Shown here piece by piece: positions 7,862 through 15,574 of a DNA stretch of 31,975 bases. The translations under genes and the position numbers were made by a program. The stretch is from a virus. A model generated the notes under the pieces. It had not been told where the DNA came from and ran no database searches. It worked only from the letters and a program-made list of their open reading frames with translations. Each line of letters begins with the position of its first letter. Positions within the stretch are counted from its first letter, which is position 1. The stretch covers positions 1 to 31,975 of the IMG/VR virus record IMGVR_UViG_3300035698_002302. One strand, given 5' to 3'.

Positions 7862-8690
7862 GGTCAGCTCCCTTGCGGCGCACCTTGCCGAGTTCGTCGA
7901 CCTTCTCTTTCAGGTAGTGGAGGTAGTTGCCCTTCACGCCACCATGATTGAAGTCGAAGTCAGGCCAGCACCAGATCGGCTCATCGAACACGCCGTCGCG
8001 GTAGTACTGCATGTAGTCATCGCAGAACGAATAGTCCTCGCCGACGAATCCGCCATGCTCATCGAACTTGGTATAGAACAGCCACGGCACAGGCTCGGGA
8101 TGATCCTTCAGTCGAACGCGGCGCTCGCACTTGTCGCTCATCGTCTGCAGCAATTCACGGCTGAGACACATGAACCCGGTCGGCGCTCGCTTCAGCTTTA
8201 GCCATCCGCCATTCATCTGCAGTCTGGGCGGCTTGCCATCCTCACCACTCCCCGGCAGCGGATCAAAAACAGCTGGGAAGGAAAGCGGTTTGCCATGATT
8301 GCGTCGTGGATAGACTCCGCACGTAAACGGGAGGCCAGAGCGAATTAGCCCAGGCATAGCTCGAGGCTCGAAGCCCACGTCGCCATCGATGAAGAAGAAA
8401 TGGGTGAAATCCTTCAGCGACTCGGAGGTCAGGAACTGTTGCACGAAGATGTTCCGCGCCATCTCGATGAATGCGCCGTTACCCATGACCGATGCCGAGC
8501 ATTCGATCAAATTGAGGCTGCAGAGCTGTCCTGCCATGAGGAGCTGCTGCGCGAAGTCGGTGTCGACCTTGCCATCGTATGCGGGGGTTGCCACGTGAAC
8601 ACGCAGCACGTTCGACTTGTCGACCTTACCCTCGTGATTGAAGTCTTTTTTCTCGGGCTTCGACTTTCCGCGATTCCTTTTGCGACTCAT
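7851..8690 (-). CDS. GT-A fold glycosyltransferase
   Basis: The 279-residue protein opens with a basic, disordered tail (MSRKRNRGKSKPEKK) and then shows VHVATPAYDGKVD, a nucleotide-sugar-binding style first strand. FFFIDGDVGFEP (98-109) holds the DxD-type metal/sugar-nucleotide motif (DGD at 102-104). APTGFMCLSREL (169-180) and GEDYSFCDD (217-225) are the acceptor-side and catalytic blocks commonly seen in family 2-like and related phage glycosyltransferases. It probably transfers a sugar from a UDP or GDP donor. It starts as TGATG on the stop of the Gp49-like gene and overlaps the methyltransferase gene, inside the late structural operon. The target could be capsid protein, DNA base or host surface glycan. 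Confidence 0.85.
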   Translation of the reverse strand: MSRKRNRGKSKPEKKDFNHEGKVDKSNVLRVHVATPAYDGKVDTDFAQQLLMAGQLCSLNLIECSASVMGNGAFIEMARNIFVQQFLTSESLKDFTHFFFIDGDVGFEPRAMPGLIRSGLPFTCGVYPRRNHGKPLSFPAVFDPLPGSGEDGKPPRLQMNGGWLKLKRAPTGFMCLSRELLQTMSDKCERRVRLKDHPEPVPWLFYTKFDEHGGFVGEDYSFCDDYMQYYRDGVFDEPIWCWPDFDFNHGGVKGNYLHYLKEKVDELGKVRRKGADREE

Positions 8691-8980
8691 CAGTCGAGCA
8701 TCCGAAAAGCGAGGAAGCGATAGACCTGTTGACGTGCATCGTCTTCTGCAAGCTGTTGGCCAAGCGCCATGTCGAAGTTGTCAGGGTTGGCGCATGCCGA
8801 CTGACCAACAATGGTGAATCCGTTTCTGAGCGTCAGGCAACAGACCGTCGTGGTCGTACCAATAAAGTGATGAAATTGAGACGTCAGGATACTGTCCTTG
8901 ACAGCCTCGGTGGTGACGAAGTTCGTCTTGCCTTCAGCGAGAAATCTCGCCTGCAGCGATTCTCTGTCTTTCTTTGCCAT
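8690..8980 (-). CDS. Phage Gp49-like small protein (Gp49/66 family)
   Basis: The 96-residue protein carries the pattern of the phage Gp49-like family: FHHFIGTTTTVCCLTLRNGF, then TIVGQSACANPDNFDMALG and a final helix with EDDARQQVYRFLAFRML. In the family the core reads roughly TVCxLTLxNGFxVxGxSACxxPxNF. The family function is not established; members are found near structural or early genes in many phages. Start ATG 8980 follows the Lys-rich gene by a 15-base gap; the stop overlaps the glycosyltransferase start. Confidence 0.8.
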   Translation of the reverse strand: MAKKDRESLQARFLAEGKTNFVTTEAVKDSILTSQFHHFIGTTTTVCCLTLRNGFTIVGQSACANPDNFDMALGQQLAEDDARQQVYRFLAFRMLD

Positions 8981-8995
8981 GCCATGCCCCTTCAG

Positions 8996-9244
8996 TTATT
9001 TCTTGGTGGTTTTCTTTTTCGCCTTCTTCTTGGTGGCCTTCTTCGCCCCAGGTTGCAAGCCCTTCGCCACGATCTCAGCGTCGGTCAGGTTTCGTGTGAC
9101 CTCGCGGTAACGCCCAGCGCTTTCAATGAACACGCGCTCGGTGACCGTTGGCACATCATCGACTTCAATCTCGACCTGTTTGCCGGTGGTCTCACGAATG
9201 GTCGTGATGGTCTTCTTCGGCCATAGGCCTTTGAACAAGCTCAA
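8996..9244 (-). CDS. Small protein with a Lys-rich C-terminal tail
   Basis: The 82-residue protein has a short ordered-looking N-terminal part, about 60 residues, then a strongly basic tail (QPGAKKATKKKAKKKTTKK). It is the first gene after the coat gene and its terminator-like hairpin. I do not recognise the family. Histone-H1-like Lys/Ala/Thr tails usually bind nucleic acid, so a DNA-binding or head-associated role is possible. The overlapping plus-strand frame is an Ala/Phe-rich shadow. Confidence 0.65.
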   Translation of the reverse strand: MSLFKGLWPKKTITTIRETTGKQVEIEVDDVPTVTERVFIESAGRYREVTRNLTDAEIVAKGLQPGAKKATKKKAKKKTTKK

Positions 9245-9255
9245 GTCAATCTCCT

Positions 9256-9287
9256 AAAAAAGCCGAGGGAGCCGAAGCCCCCCCGAC
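9256..9287 (-). terminator. Rho-independent terminator after the coat gene
   Basis: Read on the minus strand, GTCGGGGGGGC (9287-9277) pairs with GCTCCCTCGGC (9272-9262) using G-U wobbles, with a TTCG tetraloop, followed directly by six T residues (9261-9256). It sits just after the coat stop codon at 9295 and before the Lys-rich gene. It probably ends or attenuates part of the transcript so that coat mRNA is more abundant than mRNA for the downstream genes. Confidence 0.75.
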
Positions 9288-9294
9288 TAAACGG

Positions 9295-10557
9295 TTACAC
9301 CAGATCCGCTTCGTAGCGATGGATGCTTGCCAGCTCAGGGTAGAGCTCTGCAAATCCCCACAGGATGTCGAGGCGGCAAGGCAGTTTGTCGTTGTTGATG
9401 TCGTACTGGCGAGCAATACGAATCGACATACCGTCCTGAACAGCTCGAGCGCCCCATGCGCCAAACTCGCTCACGTCAATCAGGTCAGCCGTTCCACAGA
9501 TGAATGCATCCTTGTGGAAGAACAGATCCTGCTTGAACTGGCTATCAGTTGCGCCAATCAGGGTGACCGTGAGGCCATCCGTGTTAGCGGTTCCTGACAA
9601 GACGCAGTTCTGGAACGCGTTGCCTGCACCGTAGATCAGCCCCGGCTTCACCGTCACGAGGTAGTCGTTGGCTGCGGTGGTCAGCGTCACGTCTGACTGA
9701 ACAACGAAGCGACGAAGCCGCCCGGTGTTGGTACGCAGCTCTGGATGAACTTCGTACACGCCATCAATCGTGATGATGTCGCCGGCAAGCAGGGTGTCGG
9801 CTGTTACGCCGTCAACTTGCAGATCGGTTTGACTCACCCAGGTGTTGGCAGTCGTTGACGTTCCGAGGTTAGCGCCATCGGTCACAGCAGCAGCACTGTC
9901 GAGAGTCCCGGTCGTGTGCGACGGCAGCAACGTGTTTTCGTACACGTCGAATCCGCCAGTGCGACCCATCATTCCCTCTTTGTACTGCTTCTTGATTGCG
10001 CCAGAGTCCTGGAACAGACCCTTCACGGCATCATTGAACTCAACGACAGAGTCGGGTGACAGAATCGCTGTGCGATCACTGCGCGGTCCGAGTTCGTTCG
10101 TGATGTTCTTGCCGTTCTGCTGGTAACGCTTGTAAGTCAGCAGGCCGTTGGTGGTTGCGTTGGTGTAGTTGAAGACACGCTTGTAGGCAACAGCGAGTGC
10201 ATCGCCTTCGACCTTCGCAGCGAGCTGGCTCATTGCGGGTTTCAGGAAACGATCACTGAAGTCATCAAGCTCCATCGTCAGCTCGGCTGTCGTGAAATTC
10301 ACGTCAACACCGTACTGGCTCTGGACGGTCAATGGAGTGGAACGCTCGACATGATCTTCGGCAGCGAGGGTAGCACCAGTACGAACTTCGTACTTGGACG
10401 GCATGCGAACATTCAGCGAGTAACCAATCTTCGCACCATCTTGTGCGTAGCGGTCATCGTACTGTTTGTTCACGTTACCGAGGAAGTTGCATTCCTGATG
10501 CAGAACCCGTGCGGCTTCGCGGGTAATCATTGTCGGCGTAAGGATTGAGTTAGCCAT
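9295..10557 (-). CDS. Major capsid (coat) protein, P22 gp5-like
   Basis: The 420-residue protein is close to the length of P22 coat (430) and lies directly after the scaffold gene. The N-terminal part (ILTPTMITREAARVLHQ) and the segment LRTNTGRLRRFVVQSDVTLT fit the gp5-type HK97 fold with an inserted beta-barrel domain, which I place roughly at residues 215-345 (Thr/Ala/Gly-rich, from SHTTGTLDSAAAV onward). ELTMELDDFSDRFLKPAMSQ is the helical spine region. An AGGAG ribosome binding site lies six bases before ATG 10557, as expected for the most abundant protein. A strong hairpin terminator follows. In P22, coat folding depends on GroEL/GroES; a GroES homologue is encoded upstream in this same operon. 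Confidence 0.88.
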   Translation of the reverse strand: MANSILTPTMITREAARVLHQECNFLGNVNKQYDDRYAQDGAKIGYSLNVRMPSKYEVRTGATLAAEDHVERSTPLTVQSQYGVDVNFTTAELTMELDDFSDRFLKPAMSQLAAKVEGDALAVAYKRVFNYTNATTNGLLTYKRYQQNGKNITNELGPRSDRTAILSPDSVVEFNDAVKGLFQDSGAIKKQYKEGMMGRTGGFDVYENTLLPSHTTGTLDSAAAVTDGANLGTSTTANTWVSQTDLQVDGVTADTLLAGDIITIDGVYEVHPELRTNTGRLRRFVVQSDVTLTTAANDYLVTVKPGLIYGAGNAFQNCVLSGTANTDGLTVTLIGATDSQFKQDLFFHKDAFICGTADLIDVSEFGAWGARAVQDGMSIRIARQYDINNDKLPCRLDILWGFAELYPELASIHRYEADLV

Positions 10558-10566
10558 GTGGCTCTC

Positions 10567-11460
10567 CTATCTCTTAGCAGCTAATTGTTTTTCCCTCGCT
10601 GCAAGCCACTCGGCGTCAGACATCTTGTCTGCAGTGCCAGGATCACTTGGTGAAGTCTTGAAACCGGGATCCGAGCCGTCGACCGTCTTTGCAGGCGGGG
10701 GCGCTTTGCTGGCTTTCGAGCGTTCGGCGTTAGCCTTGGCAACTTCCTTTCCGATTCGTGCTTCCAATTTAGTCATCTCCCGCATCTGAGCGGTTGGTGA
10801 CATTGCTGCTATCTTTGCGGCCTCTGGTTTGTTCTGCGCCAGATAGTCGCCAACATGCAGCCCGACTTCGCTTTCCGGGTCGATGATAAACATCGCCATC
10901 TCTTGCGAGACCATCAAGTCATCATCGTGGAGTCGCTCTTTGAATCCGGGGTTGTCTGCCTCGAAGGCATCCTCCCGTGCTTGGAGCTCGTCCTGCCGAC
11001 GCTGCGCCTCTGACTCTCTGGTCTGGTTGGCGTTGCGCTGCTCGATCCGACTTTCTGCCCGTCTTGCACCCTCGTCAATCAAATAATCGTTGAAGGCTTG
11101 TTCGTCGTAATCAAAATCACGAAGCGTCTTGATCGGCTTTGGCTTCTCATCAACCTTTTCGGGCTGGGGCTGCTGTTGCCTTTCCAGTTGTCGCTTCAGC
11201 TGCCTATTCTCAAAGGCAAGCTCTTCGATCTTCAGCTCACGTGCAGTGGGCTTCTTATCGTCAGGTTCGTTATCGGCTTTGTCCTTGCCGGACGGTGGTG
11301 AATCGTCATCCTTCTCTGCGCCTTCGCCCTGCTCCACTTCCTTCTCGTCACCCTCCGGTTCAACGAGATGTCCCATGTGCGGGTTCAAACTCAGGTCAGG
11401 CTCTGCACCTTTACTCTCGGTCTCGACGATAGGCTCGTCGGCAGCTTTCGGATCGTTCAT
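10567..11460 (-). CDS. Scaffolding protein, P22 gp8-like
   Basis: The 297-residue protein matches P22 scaffold in length (303) and in character: very charged, low in aromatic residues, with an acidic disordered N-terminus (about 1-75), a helical coiled-coil-like middle (LAFENRQLKRQLERQQQ, then ESRIEQRNANQTRESEAQ) and a short basic helical end (DAEWLAAREKQLAAKR) where P22-type scaffolds bind coat. It lies between portal and coat, the usual order. ATG 11460 overlaps the stop of the chimeric 65-codon frame as TAATG, with a GGAAGGG just upstream. Its first 74 codons are partly duplicated upstream (see the repeat entries). Confidence 0.87.
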   Translation of the reverse strand: MNDPKAADEPIVETESKGAEPDLSLNPHMGHLVEPEGDEKEVEQGEGAEKDDDSPPSGKDKADNEPDDKKPTARELKIEELAFENRQLKRQLERQQQPQPEKVDEKPKPIKTLRDFDYDEQAFNDYLIDEGARRAESRIEQRNANQTRESEAQRRQDELQAREDAFEADNPGFKERLHDDDLMVSQEMAMFIIDPESEVGLHVGDYLAQNKPEAAKIAAMSPTAQMREMTKLEARIGKEVAKANAERSKASKAPPPAKTVDGSDPGFKTSPSDPGTADKMSDAEWLAAREKQLAAKR

Positions 11461-11613
11461 TAACCCTTCCAGGCATCAGCGATTATCCCTCGCCAGTCAG
11501 GGTTGATGACCTCAATTCGTGCCGTCTGGCCGTCCTCGTAGGTCAACTCTGAATCACGTGCAGTGGGCTTCTTATCGTCAGGTTCGTTATCGGCTTTGTC
11601 CTTGCCGGACGGT
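11238..11613 (-). repeat. Direct repeat of scaffold codons 56-74 (11238-11296 and 11555-11613)
   Basis: These 59-base copies are identical and lie 317 bases apart. With the 197-base offset of the neighbouring repeat, the difference is exactly 120 bases, equal to the scaffold stretch 11297-11416 that is missing from the chimeric copy. The simplest history is one 317-base tandem duplication followed by an in-frame 120-base deletion in the upstream copy. Confidence 0.95.
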
Positions 11614-11750
11614 TCGGTCTCGACGATAGGCTCGTCGGCAGCTTTCGGATCGTTCATTAACCCTCCCAGGCATCAGCGATTATCCCTCGCCGTCAGGGTT
11701 GATGACCTCAATTCGTGCCGTCTGGCCGTCCTCGTAGGTCAACTCTGAAT
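11417..11750 (-). repeat. Direct repeat of portal end plus scaffold start (11417-11554 and 11614-11750)
   Basis: The two copies (138 and 137 bases, offset 197) are identical except for one substitution (cccttcc against ccctccc) and one extra base in the 11417 copy (gccagtcag against gccgtcag). The extra base shifts the frame so the duplicated portal end reads WRGIIADAWKG instead of GEG-stop. Near-identity points to a recent event. Confidence 0.95.
11460..11657 (-). pseudogene. 65-codon chimeric frame made of scaffold and portal fragments
   Basis: This frame reads MNDPKAADEPIVETE, identical to scaffold residues 1-15, then PSGKDKADNEPDDKKPTAR, identical to scaffold 56-74, then one Asp and SELTYEDGQTARIEVINPD, identical to the portal C-terminus, then WRGIIADAWKG from shifted intergenic sequence. 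It arose by duplication of the portal end and scaffold start with loss of scaffold codons 16-55. All joins are in frame and it keeps a GGGAGG ribosome binding site, so a small peptide could still be made. It may instead be a debris product or an assembly artefact. Confidence 0.85.
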
Positions 11751-13986
11751 AAAGCTTACCATTCTCTCTGACTGGTTTACTACTGATTGGCACACGTCCT
11801 GCCTTGGTCTGCAGCTCGCCAAAGATCTTATTCGACTCCTGCATGAAGCTCGCCAGGGTGTCATCGATCGAACGCACGGCAGTGGCAACAGCGACGACAG
11901 CCTCATCCGGCTCGCCTCCATTGGCCTGCAGTTCCGATGACTTCTGATCCAGATTCGCGACCTCTTTGGCGATGTGTGCGTCGAACTCTGCCTTCACCCT
12001 GCGCAGTCGCTCGATGCGGATCTCGACATCCTTTCGGTTCTGCTCGACCTTGTGCGACTCGGCTTCGGCGTCGGACTTGGTCTGCTCGAGTTCCTTCTCG
12101 GCTTCCATCACCAGTTGGCCACGCTCCTCGACTGCCTGCATGGCCTGCTCGGCTTGCAACATCATCTGCTGCACTTCCGGCGGAACCTCTTTGCCTTCCT
12201 GCAGCTTCTGTTGGATCTGTGGCGGCAACAGTGTCTGCAGTCGCTCCGCAATCTCGTCGGCGTACGGCAGATCCATTGACTTCATGACCAGATCACCAGC
12301 CACGCCCATGATCTCAGGGAACTGCTGTGCCAGCTGGCCATACGTCTCTGCTGCCTCTTGGCGTAGCGTCGAGAAGCTTGGGCCACTGGTTACCGTGACA
12401 TCGTACTTGCCCTCGGACAGGTCGTTGACCTTGACCATCTTCTTGGTCTTTGGATCAATCACCACCTGGTTGACCTTCTTGTAGTCCTCGGCTCCATCAC
12501 TGCCAAGCACTCGCAGCTCACGCTCCGTGTCGTAGATCTCAGGGATCAGGTCGAGGATGATCTCGTAACTGCGCTGGATGCCCTTCGACATGTTGTCCTG
12601 AAAGTTGAACGTCGCGATCTCGCCTTGGTTCTGACGCGCCATGATTGCCCGACCGCTGGTCTCGTTGGACTGAGCTCCAAAGCTTGCATCGAAGATCCCG
12701 GTCACCGACTTGATCTCGTCGGATGCAATCTGCGTCTCTTGGATCAGCGCGACAGGTACATCAGCGCCACCCATCCGCGTCGGAGGCCCAGGCGCTTTGC
12801 TGTCTGCTTCGTACAGCATGAACGGGTAGTTCTTCTTGTGCGCCTGCTTCCACTGGTTGAGATGACCTTCGGACTGTTTGCTCGTTGCCCAGAAATGCGA
12901 CTTCGGCGCTTGAGCGATGGTCTCGCTGATAGCGGTTCGCGCAATGTTGTAGCTGCGCTGTGCATCCTTGGCAAAGCGAGGCAAGCCCCACCAGTACGAC
13001 CTGCCGTCAATCCATGCATGCTCGCCGAAGACCATCACGAACGGGAACATAGACCCAGCCCATTCTCCCTGCTCCAGAATCCGGTCACCACTGGCAATGC
13101 ACCATTGGATCTTCTCGGAGATGATCTCTCGTCGGCGCAGGATCTGCTGCGGGTCGATGCCACCAGCCTCGTCGGTGGTCGAGTCGACAATCTTCTTGGT
13201 GATCTCGCCCTCGGGATCTTCCGGGTCGGGCATGAACGCCACCTCCCAGATCTCCTTCTTCTCGGGAACCTTGTACCAGTACTCGCAGACCCGAGTCGTG
13301 GATTCGGTATTCCATTCCTCGTCATCGTCGAACTGGTGGTCGCCAGCTGTGAACTCGCTGACCGTGGCATCTGGCCACCGCTTCTCGAAGTCCTTGTTCG
13401 GGATCTTCTCGGTAATCGCCCAGTCCCTGGCATCACGCTTCAGGAAATCTCTGGCCTGAGGATCGCAGTAAACAGTGAACGGATTGCGGAATGGCTCGAG
13501 GACGATGTCCTGATTGAATGCATCGTCGCCAATGTACTTGGTGTTGATGCGCCATGCACACATCCCGGCTGCTGTCTGGTACTCGGCAGCGTAGTCGATG
13601 ATTGAGTCGCCATCGGACTGCTGCCAGATGTTGCGGATCAGGCCTTCATCGATGTTGGCAATCTCAGTGTCGCCACCCTCGACCGCCCGCACCTTAGCGC
13701 CAGGACGATTGCTGCGCATGTCGTTGATGATGCGCTTGCAGCTGATGCGAAGCTTGTTGAACTCATAGCATGGCCTGTTGCCACGCTCCTGCTTCATGTT
13801 GTGTTCCCACTGCTCGCCTGGGACGTTGGTGAACTTCAGGTCTTCCATCGCTGCAACGCGATTCTCGTGATCAGCCTCCGCCATCACTTTGTAGCGCTCC
13901 CGCATTTTCACGAGCAAGTCGGCGTTGTCCTTCTTGCGCATGTCGGGCATGCCGTTTTTCGTATCTTTAGGCTGCGTAGGTTCCAC
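11680..13986 (-). CDS. Portal protein, P22 gp1-like
   Basis: The 768-residue protein fits the P22-type portal family (P22 gp1 is 725). Typical parts are the N-terminal KMRERYKVMAEADHENR helix, EQWEHNMKQERGNRPCYEFN with the following RISCKRIINDMRSNRPGAKV, then FMVFGEHAWIDGRSYWWGLP and ARTAISETIAQAPKSHFW, and SFGAQSNETSGRAIMARQNQ in the wing/crown region. Residues about 600-710 form a long charged coiled coil (AEQAMQAVEERGQLVMEAEK onward) comparable to the helical barrel of P22 portal. The dodecameric portal is the DNA channel, packaging motor dock and nucleation point for assembly. Start ATG 13986 overlaps the end of the terminase gene by 20 bases. Its final 20 codons are duplicated just downstream. 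Confidence 0.9.
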   Translation of the reverse strand: MEPTQPKDTKNGMPDMRKKDNADLLVKMRERYKVMAEADHENRVAAMEDLKFTNVPGEQWEHNMKQERGNRPCYEFNKLRISCKRIINDMRSNRPGAKVRAVEGGDTEIANIDEGLIRNIWQQSDGDSIIDYAAEYQTAAGMCAWRINTKYIGDDAFNQDIVLEPFRNPFTVYCDPQARDFLKRDARDWAITEKIPNKDFEKRWPDATVSEFTAGDHQFDDDEEWNTESTTRVCEYWYKVPEKKEIWEVAFMPDPEDPEGEITKKIVDSTTDEAGGIDPQQILRRREIISEKIQWCIASGDRILEQGEWAGSMFPFVMVFGEHAWIDGRSYWWGLPRFAKDAQRSYNIARTAISETIAQAPKSHFWATSKQSEGHLNQWKQAHKKNYPFMLYEADSKAPGPPTRMGGADVPVALIQETQIASDEIKSVTGIFDASFGAQSNETSGRAIMARQNQGEIATFNFQDNMSKGIQRSYEIILDLIPEIYDTERELRVLGSDGAEDYKKVNQVVIDPKTKKMVKVNDLSEGKYDVTVTSGPSFSTLRQEAAETYGQLAQQFPEIMGVAGDLVMKSMDLPYADEIAERLQTLLPPQIQQKLQEGKEVPPEVQQMMLQAEQAMQAVEERGQLVMEAEKELEQTKSDAEAESHKVEQNRKDVEIRIERLRRVKAEFDAHIAKEVANLDQKSSELQANGGEPDEAVVAVATAVRSIDDTLASFMQESNKIFGELQTKAGRVPISSKPVRENGKLYSELTYEDGQTARIEVINPDGEG

Positions 13987-15265
13987 TGTCCATCCCCTCG
14001 TATGGGTTCTTTGGCTTTCGGTCGTTGTTCGTCAGCTCGTCTGCAACGACGGCAGTGTAGCACCACGCCTCTGCACCATGCGAAAAGTCATCCTTGTCTG
14101 GCGATGAGCGTTTGTCCGGGTTGGTGTTGCTGACCTTGTACTTGAATCGCTTCAGGCAGCGCATCAGATCGTCGCCGCCCATGTCCGGGTGGTCGTTGAT
14201 GTAGGCATTGCCAAACATGCGCCGACCCTTCTCGATGTAGTTCTCGACTCCCTCCTGTGGGATCTCGTCGGTCTCCCATCCAAGGTCTTCCATGATCTTG
14301 TAGTGGCTCTGTCCTGTCTTGGGATCTCGGTGCGCGGCGTCATGCGGCATCCAGATCTTTCCCCAGTTCCAATCAGGGTGCTTGGTCTTCAGCTCGTTGG
14401 TGATCTTGTCGTAGGTGCTGTTGCGCCACTCGTAGTAGCCAATGACCTGGACGGTCGAGCCGAAGCGCTGCGCCAGTACCATCGTCATCACGCCATAGCC
14501 CAAGTCCATGATGCCGTGGACACGTCCCATCGGGTCATAGTCCATTGCCCGGAAGCGTCGGTCGGTCTGAAACTTCGAGACCTCATTGGCGAAGATAGCG
14601 CCCTCGACCGCCGGCAGACAGTAGCCAAGCCAGACGTGACGATAGACGTGCTTGTCCGGCGCCAGGTCACGGTCGTAGTCATCGATGCGTTCCTGCTCAA
14701 GCTCGGTGTCATCGAACCACGGGTTATCCATGTAATCCATCTTGATGACGTGGCTGTCGCTGGCAGGCTTGGCGATGAATCTTTCATAGGCCGGATCATC
14801 GTCCAGTTCCGGGTTCATGCTGATGTAGAAGCGACTGCCCTTCTTTCGAATGGTCGGCACGAGGATGCGTAGCGAGCGATTGCTCAGGACGTGGGCTTCC
14901 TCAAGCCAGACATCGTCAATGCCCTCGAGCGACTTCAGGCTATCGATCGACTCGTTGCTCAGACCACGGAAGATGAAGCGACTGCCGTTCATCCCGTCGA
15001 TGCCGCCCTTGTTGGTCTTGAAGAATCCACTGAGACCCATTCGGCGCTGGGTGTCCATGAGCAGCTGCATCACCGACTCGTCGAGCGACTTCTGGATCTC
15101 ACGACCGCATAACACCCGGCGTGGCTCCAAATAGGCATTCAGCGACAGGATCTCAGCAAACGTCCAGCTCTTCGCCGATCCGCGACCACCGTACAACGTG
15201 TTGTAGCGCCGTGGATCCTCGTAGACGGGCAGCGTCTTCTCTGGGATCTCGAAGCGAACCTTCAT
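13967..15265 (-). CDS. terL: Terminase large subunit (Terminase_3 / PBSX-like ATPase-nuclease)
   Basis: The 432-residue protein has Walker A GGRGSAKS (26-33), Walker B with catalytic acid DDVWLEEA (117-124), a coupling motif near ISMNPE (148-153), and an RNase H-like nuclease domain with acidic residues in GIMDLGYG (Asp254), MPHDAAHRD (Asp309) and DKDDFSHGAEA (Asp392/393). It pumps DNA through the portal and makes the packaging cut. ATG 15265 overlaps the TerS stop as ATGA, and its end overlaps the portal start, so the packaging genes are tightly coupled. It is complete and shows no broken motif. Confidence 0.93.
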   Translation of the reverse strand: MKVRFEIPEKTLPVYEDPRRYNTLYGGRGSAKSWTFAEILSLNAYLEPRRVLCGREIQKSLDESVMQLLMDTQRRMGLSGFFKTNKGGIDGMNGSRFIFRGLSNESIDSLKSLEGIDDVWLEEAHVLSNRSLRILVPTIRKKGSRFYISMNPELDDDPAYERFIAKPASDSHVIKMDYMDNPWFDDTELEQERIDDYDRDLAPDKHVYRHVWLGYCLPAVEGAIFANEVSKFQTDRRFRAMDYDPMGRVHGIMDLGYGVMTMVLAQRFGSTVQVIGYYEWRNSTYDKITNELKTKHPDWNWGKIWMPHDAAHRDPKTGQSHYKIMEDLGWETDEIPQEGVENYIEKGRRMFGNAYINDHPDMGGDDLMRCLKRFKYKVSNTNPDKRSSPDKDDFSHGAEAWCYTAVVADELTNNDRKPKNPYEGMDSGTYAA

Positions 15266-15570
15266 TCAGTCGGGTCTTTCCGCTTCTTCGCCCTGACCAC
15301 ACTGACCACAATCTCGGTTGGGAAGAGCGGCGAATCCTCATCACCAGCAATTGGCGTGACTGGTCGACCGTCCATGCGGTTAGCAATCTCCTGCCACGAA
15401 TCCTTGTCACCAGCCAGAGCGTTGTCGACCACAATCTTGGCCACGCTATCGAGACCAGCCTCTACGGACTTGACCTTGCCAGACACGCTGCGAGCAAGCG
15501 CCCTCTCGAGCGCCTCCTTCCACAGCTTGCCCTTCTTGGCGTTGTTGTTTCCTTTAGGTGCGCCAGCCAT
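15262..15570 (-). CDS. terS: Terminase small subunit (likely)
   Basis: From ATG 15570 the protein is 102 residues, beginning MAGAPKGNNNAKKGKLWKEAL, a basic start seen in many small terminases, followed by helices (ALERALARSVSGKVKSVEAG, LDSVAKIVVDNALAGDKDSW) and EIANRMDGRP, a block common in TerS-like proteins. A GAGG lies nine bases before this ATG. The frame is open up to 15636, but that part overlaps the GroES gene and is basic shadow sequence, so 15570 is preferred. The assignment also rests on position directly before TerL with an ATGA overlap. TerS recognises the packaging site and stimulates TerL. Confidence 0.8.
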   Translation of the reverse strand: MAGAPKGNNNAKKGKLWKEALERALARSVSGKVKSVEAGLDSVAKIVVDNALAGDKDSWQEIANRMDGRPVTPIAGDEDSPLFPTEIVVSVVRAKKRKDPTE

Positions 15571-15574
15571 TGAA

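Noticed and set aside
12625-13605. 326-codon open frame on the plus strand
   Set aside because: Antisense to the well-supported portal gene; Leu/Val/Arg-rich shadow without a recognisable family, typical of GC-rich coding DNA.
14189-14872. 227-codon plus-strand frame
   Set aside because: Antisense to the terminase large subunit, whose Walker and nuclease motifs are intact.
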